Shown piece by piece: positions 61,206-64,000 of a DNA stretch of 64,000 nucleotides. This DNA comes from Bacillus sp. ZZV12-4809 (GTDB taxonomy: Bacteria > Bacillota > Bacilli > Bacillales > Cytobacillaceae): positions 62,001 through 126,000 of the forward strand of contig NZ_VCRN01000002.1 in NCBI RefSeq assembly GCF_009849585.1, read 5' to 3'. Position 1 is the stretch's first letter. The number at the start of each line of letters is the position of its first letter. The notes under the pieces were generated by a model that saw only the letters and a program-made list of their open reading frames with translations, was not told the origin of the DNA and made no database searches. Position numbers and translations under genes: made by a program.

Positions 61206-63122
61206 ATGCGTGTTTCAAATGTGACCGTTCGAAAACGGCTGACTGCTGCGTTGTTTGTTGGTGTTCTCATTTTTTTTATTATTGATTTGCGTCTTGGATA
61301 TGTTCAATTTTTCCTGGGGAATATGCTTACAGATGGTGCTAAGGAGCTCTGGAGCAGAGATATCCCCTTCGAACCGGAAAGAGGAGAAATCGTCGACCGC
61401 AACGGTGTGCCGCTGGCTACGAACGTCAGTGCCCCAACTGTCTATGTTGTACCCAGACAAATCAAAGATCCTGCTGATGCGGCAGAGAAATTGGCTGCAG
61501 TACTGAATATGCCAAAAGAAAAAGCCTATGAGCTTATCACCAAAAAGGCATCAAGTGTGAAAATTCCTCAAGGCAGAAAGATCTCCCATGAAAAAGCGAA
61601 AGAAATCCGTGCCCTGGGAATTGAAGGAATCTACATCGGGGAAGATTCAAAACGCCACTACCCCTTCGGTAACTATCTATCACATGTTCTCGGATTTGCG
61701 GGAATTGATAATCAGGGTTTAATGGGCCTCGAATTATATTATGATGAAGAACTAAAAGGAAAAAAGGGATCAGTAAAGTTTTATGCGAATGCAAAGGGAG
61801 AACGGATGAACGATATGGCGGATGATTATAAGCCGCCGGTTGATGGAATGGACCTTAAGCTTACCATCGATTCAAAGATACAGACTATTGTAGAAAGGGA
61901 ACTGGACATAGCTCAGGCGGAATATAACCCTGATGGAATAATAGCAATTGCCATGAATCCAAATAACGGAGAGGTCCTTGCCATGGCCAGCAGACCGGAT
62001 TTTGACCCTGCGAATTTTAAAAATGTGCCTCCGGAAATTTACAACCGCAATCTGCCGATATGGAGTACATACGAGCCAGGTTCCACATTTAAAATCATTA
62101 CTCTGGCAGCTGCATTAGAAGAGGGAAAGGTAAACTTGGAAAAGGATCATTTCCACGACCCGGGATCTGTTGAAGTGGGCGGTGCCAGACTTAGATGCTG
62201 GAAGAAGGGCGGACATGGCAGCCAGACTTATCTTGAAGTTGTACAGAATTCCTGCAACCCGGGATTTGTAGAGCTGGGTGAGAGATTAGGCAAAGAGGCA
62301 CTATTTAAATATATCCGCGACTTCGGGTTTGGCGAGAAGACCGGCATCGACCTGCAGGGCGAGGGAAAGGGGATTCTATTTAACCTCGATCGTGTTGGTC
62401 CTGTTGAGCAGGCAACTACTGCTTTTGGACAGGGGGTTTCCGTTACCCCGATCCAGCAGGTAGCGGCCATTTCTGCTGCAGTTAATGGCGGGACATTATA
62501 CACACCATATATAGCGAAAGAGCTTATAAATCCTGCTACAGGTGAAGTTTTGATGAAAAAATCGCCGGATGCAAAAAGGAAAGTAATTTCAAAGGAAACA
62601 TCAGATGAAATCCGCAAAGCGCTTGAATCGGTTGTGGCAAAAGGATCAGGAAAAAAAGCGTTCGTTGACGGATATCGTGTTGGGGGAAAAACAGGAACTG
62701 CGCAAAAAGCGCAAAATGGCCGGTACCTGGAAAATAACCATATCGTATCATTTATTGGATTTGCACCTGCTGATGATCCTCAGCTCGTCGTGTATGTGGC
62801 TGTGGATAATCCAAAAGGAACCGTTCAATTTGGCGGCGTGGTTGCTGCTCCAATCGTTGGAGAAATCATGGGTGACAGTCTGCGTGCGATGGGTGTAAAG
62901 CCCCGCAAAAATCAAATTGAAAAAGAGCTTACCTGGATGGATTCCCCAATGATTGAGGTGCCGGATATGGTAGGTCTGACAAAGAAAGATCTTGGTGAAC
63001 TCTATCTGAACCTTAAAATAGATGCAAGCGGGACAGGAAATACGGTGGTGAAGCAAACGCCTCAGCCGGGCATAAAGTTAAAAGAAGGTTCAACGATCCG
63101 CCTGTATTTTGATGATAAATAA
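61206..63122 (+). CDS. spoVD: Sporulation-specific penicillin-binding protein SpoVD
   Basis: Class B PBP needed for spore cortex synthesis, partner of SpoVE. One membrane helix (about 12-34), pedestal domain starting RGEIVDRNGVPLATNV (59-74), transpeptidase with Ser293-xx-Lys296, SCN at 349-351 and KTG at 495-497, and one C-terminal PASTA repeat (about 573-636). 638 aa. Cys331 and Cys350 match the spacing of the disulfide pair that StoA reduces in B. subtilis SpoVD. AAGGAGG lies about 10 bases before the ATG. Confidence 0.95.
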   Translation: MRVSNVTVRKRLTAALFVGVLIFFIIDLRLGYVQFFLGNMLTDGAKELWSRDIPFEPERGEIVDRNGVPLATNVSAPTVYVVPRQIKDPADAAEKLAAVLNMPKEKAYELITKKASSVKIPQGRKISHEKAKEIRALGIEGIYIGEDSKRHYPFGNYLSHVLGFAGIDNQGLMGLELYYDEELKGKKGSVKFYANAKGERMNDMADDYKPPVDGMDLKLTIDSKIQTIVERELDIAQAEYNPDGIIAIAMNPNNGEVLAMASRPDFDPANFKNVPPEIYNRNLPIWSTYEPGSTFKIITLAAALEEGKVNLEKDHFHDPGSVEVGGARLRCWKKGGHGSQTYLEVVQNSCNPGFVELGERLGKEALFKYIRDFGFGEKTGIDLQGEGKGILFNLDRVGPVEQATTAFGQGVSVTPIQQVAAISAAVNGGTLYTPYIAKELINPATGEVLMKKSPDAKRKVISKETSDEIRKALESVVAKGSGKKAFVDGYRVGGKTGTAQKAQNGRYLENNHIVSFIGFAPADDPQLVVYVAVDNPKGTVQFGGVVAAPIVGEIMGDSLRAMGVKPRKNQIEKELTWMDSPMIEVPDMVGLTKKDLGELYLNLKIDASGTGNTVVKQTPQPGIKLKEGSTIRLYFDDK

Positions 63123-63133
63123 GAAGAGGGATG

Positions 63134-63168
63134 AGGGCGGCGTCCTCCTGGGCCGCCTGATTTTTTTT
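63134..63168 (+). terminator. Terminator after spoVD
   Basis: AGGGCGGC pairs with GCCGCCT around a 10-base loop, followed by eight T. The 190 bases to murE show a TACAAT (63244-63249) that may be a -10 for murE. Confidence 0.8.
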
Positions 63169-63358
63169 GTTTGTAAGGAAACTGTAACATACTTTCCAGG
63201 TTTGGCTCCTATATATTAAATAGCTAAAAAAGCAATTATCCTGTACAATATATATCGCCATCATTTAGAATGTTATTTTGATTATATTTATTTACATTGA
63301 CCAGCTTCACTAAAAAGAGGAATAGTTTGCTCTGTTTAACATGAGAGGAATGGTAAAG

Positions 63359-64000
63359 ATGGAATTACATAAACTGCTGCGATTTTTACAGCCTTATACG
63401 ACTTATAAAGGGGAAGACCTGGAAATAACAGCAATTGTTAACGATAACCGGAAAGTTACACCTGGAAGTTTGTTTGTTTGCATTGAGGGCTATACGGTTG
63501 ATGGCCATGACTTTGCAGGTTCTGCTGCTGAAAAAGGTGCAGCTGCAGTAGTTGCCCAAAAAGAGCTGGACTTGGATATCCCGGTTATAGTAGTTAAAAA
63601 TACTAAACGGGCTCTGGCAGTTCTTGCTGATGCTTTTTATGAACAGCCAAGCAAGCAGCTTCATTTGATTGGAATAACAGGGACTAATGGCAAAACAACA
63701 ACAAGCCATTTGATTGAAAAAATTCTTGCGGATGCAGGAAGGAAAACCGGCTTAATTGGCACGATGTATACAAAGATAAACGATGAAATCTTTGAAGTGA
63801 AAAATACAACTCCTGAAAGCTTGACTCTGCAAAGCACATTTAGAAAAATGGCAGATGCAGGTGTAGATTCAGCTGTAATGGAAGTGTCTTCACATGCACT
63901 TGTTGAAGGCCGCGTTCATGGATGTGATTTTAATATAGCCGTGTTTACGAATCTGTCACAGGATCATTTGGATTATCATAAAACAATGGATGAATATAGG
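63359..64000 (+). CDS. murE: UDP-MurNAc-tripeptide synthetase MurE (3' end outside window)
   Basis: ATP-dependent ligase adding the third amino acid (meso-diaminopimelate in Bacillus) to UDP-MurNAc-L-Ala-D-Glu. 214 codons are visible: the N-terminal UDP-binding domain (1-100, [16 protein letters not shown] near 29-44) and the ATP loop [18 protein letters not shown] near 106-123, then TTPESLTLQ and MEVSSHAL, the latter bearing substrate contacts. Start ATG 63359 has AGAGGAA eight bases upstream. The diaminoacid-specificity motif lies beyond the edge. Confidence 0.95.
   Translation, partial: MELHKLLRFLQPYTTYKGEDLEITAIVNDNRKVTPGSLFVCIEGYTVDGHDFAGSAAEKGAAAVVAQKELDLDIPVIVVKNTKRALAVLADAFYEQPSKQLHLIGITGTNGKTTTSHLIEKILADAGRKTGLIGTMYTKINDEIFEVKNTTPESLTLQSTFRKMADAGVDSAVMEVSSHALVEGRVHGCDFNIAVFTNLSQDHLDYHKTMDEYR

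Noticed and set aside
62228-62617. 129-codon minus-strand ORF
   Set aside because: Shadow of the SpoVD transpeptidase domain.

Overview
This 64 kb window is a chromosomal core segment from a low-GC, endospore-forming member of the Bacillaceae (a Bacillus, Cytobacillus or Mesobacillus type of genome). Three things point there. The gene order follows the B. subtilis speA-to-murE segment (yktA-yktB-ykzI-suhB, ylaF-typA-ylaH, ylaI/J/K/L/N-ftsW-pycA, ctaA/ctaBCDEFG, ylbB to ylbQ, bshC, mraZ-rsmH-ftsL-pbpB-spoVD-murE). Starts are often TTG or GTG behind strong AGGAGG sites, and T-rich hairpin terminators are dense. There are many sporulation genes (ylaJ, ylbD, ylbJ, gerR, spoVD). I see no rRNA, tRNA, CRISPR array, prophage or insertion sequence.

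Layout. 1-6.7 kb: a partial BCCT-type betaine/choline transporter, a lipoprotein polysaccharide deacetylase, two small conserved genes, the dual-function RNA SR1 with its peptide SR1P, then speA, a nitronate monooxygenase and yktA. 6.7-16.6 kb: yktB, ykzI, suhB, two GNAT/PNPOx-like genes and the yla block. 17-29.8 kb: cell-wall, anaplerotic and respiratory genes: ftsW, pyruvate carboxylase, heme A synthesis (ctaA, ctaB), cytochrome caa3 oxidase (ctaCDEF) and its assembly factor ctaG, then a ctaM-like DUF420 gene at 30.0 kb. 30.6-47.8 kb: the ylb block (CBS, CAP, coat, RicF, rsmD, coaD, YlbJ, patatin, Lon-like protease, TmcAL, YlbN-L32), interspersed with Bacillaceae genes that are not at this position in B. 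subtilis. 47.9-53.5 kb: a crotonase, gerR, ylbP and a three-gene acyl-CoA carboxylase cassette. 53.6-64 kb: panE, bshC and the start of the division and cell-wall cluster, ending inside murE.

How the genes fit together. The window joins central carbon control to respiration and envelope growth. SR1/SR1P lies beside speA with CcpN-like boxes. PycA supplies oxaloacetate. CtaA-CtaM build a heme A-containing terminal oxidase. FtsW, MraZ, RsmH, FtsL, PBP2B, SpoVD and MurE make septal and spore peptidoglycan.

Most of the window is ordinary core genome. The parts most worth a second look are intergenic: a 29-bp perfect dyad over the promoter of the gene at 2741; CcpN-like boxes at sr1 and, unexpectedly, upstream of ftsW; an 8-codon ORF with an ideal ribosome binding site in the ctaA-ctaB interval; three consecutive stem-loops before rsmD; and two relics of what looks like one intergenic repeat family. 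A crotonase lacking one catalytic glutamate sits close to the acyl-CoA carboxylase. Family names are from memory and inspection; no search was run.
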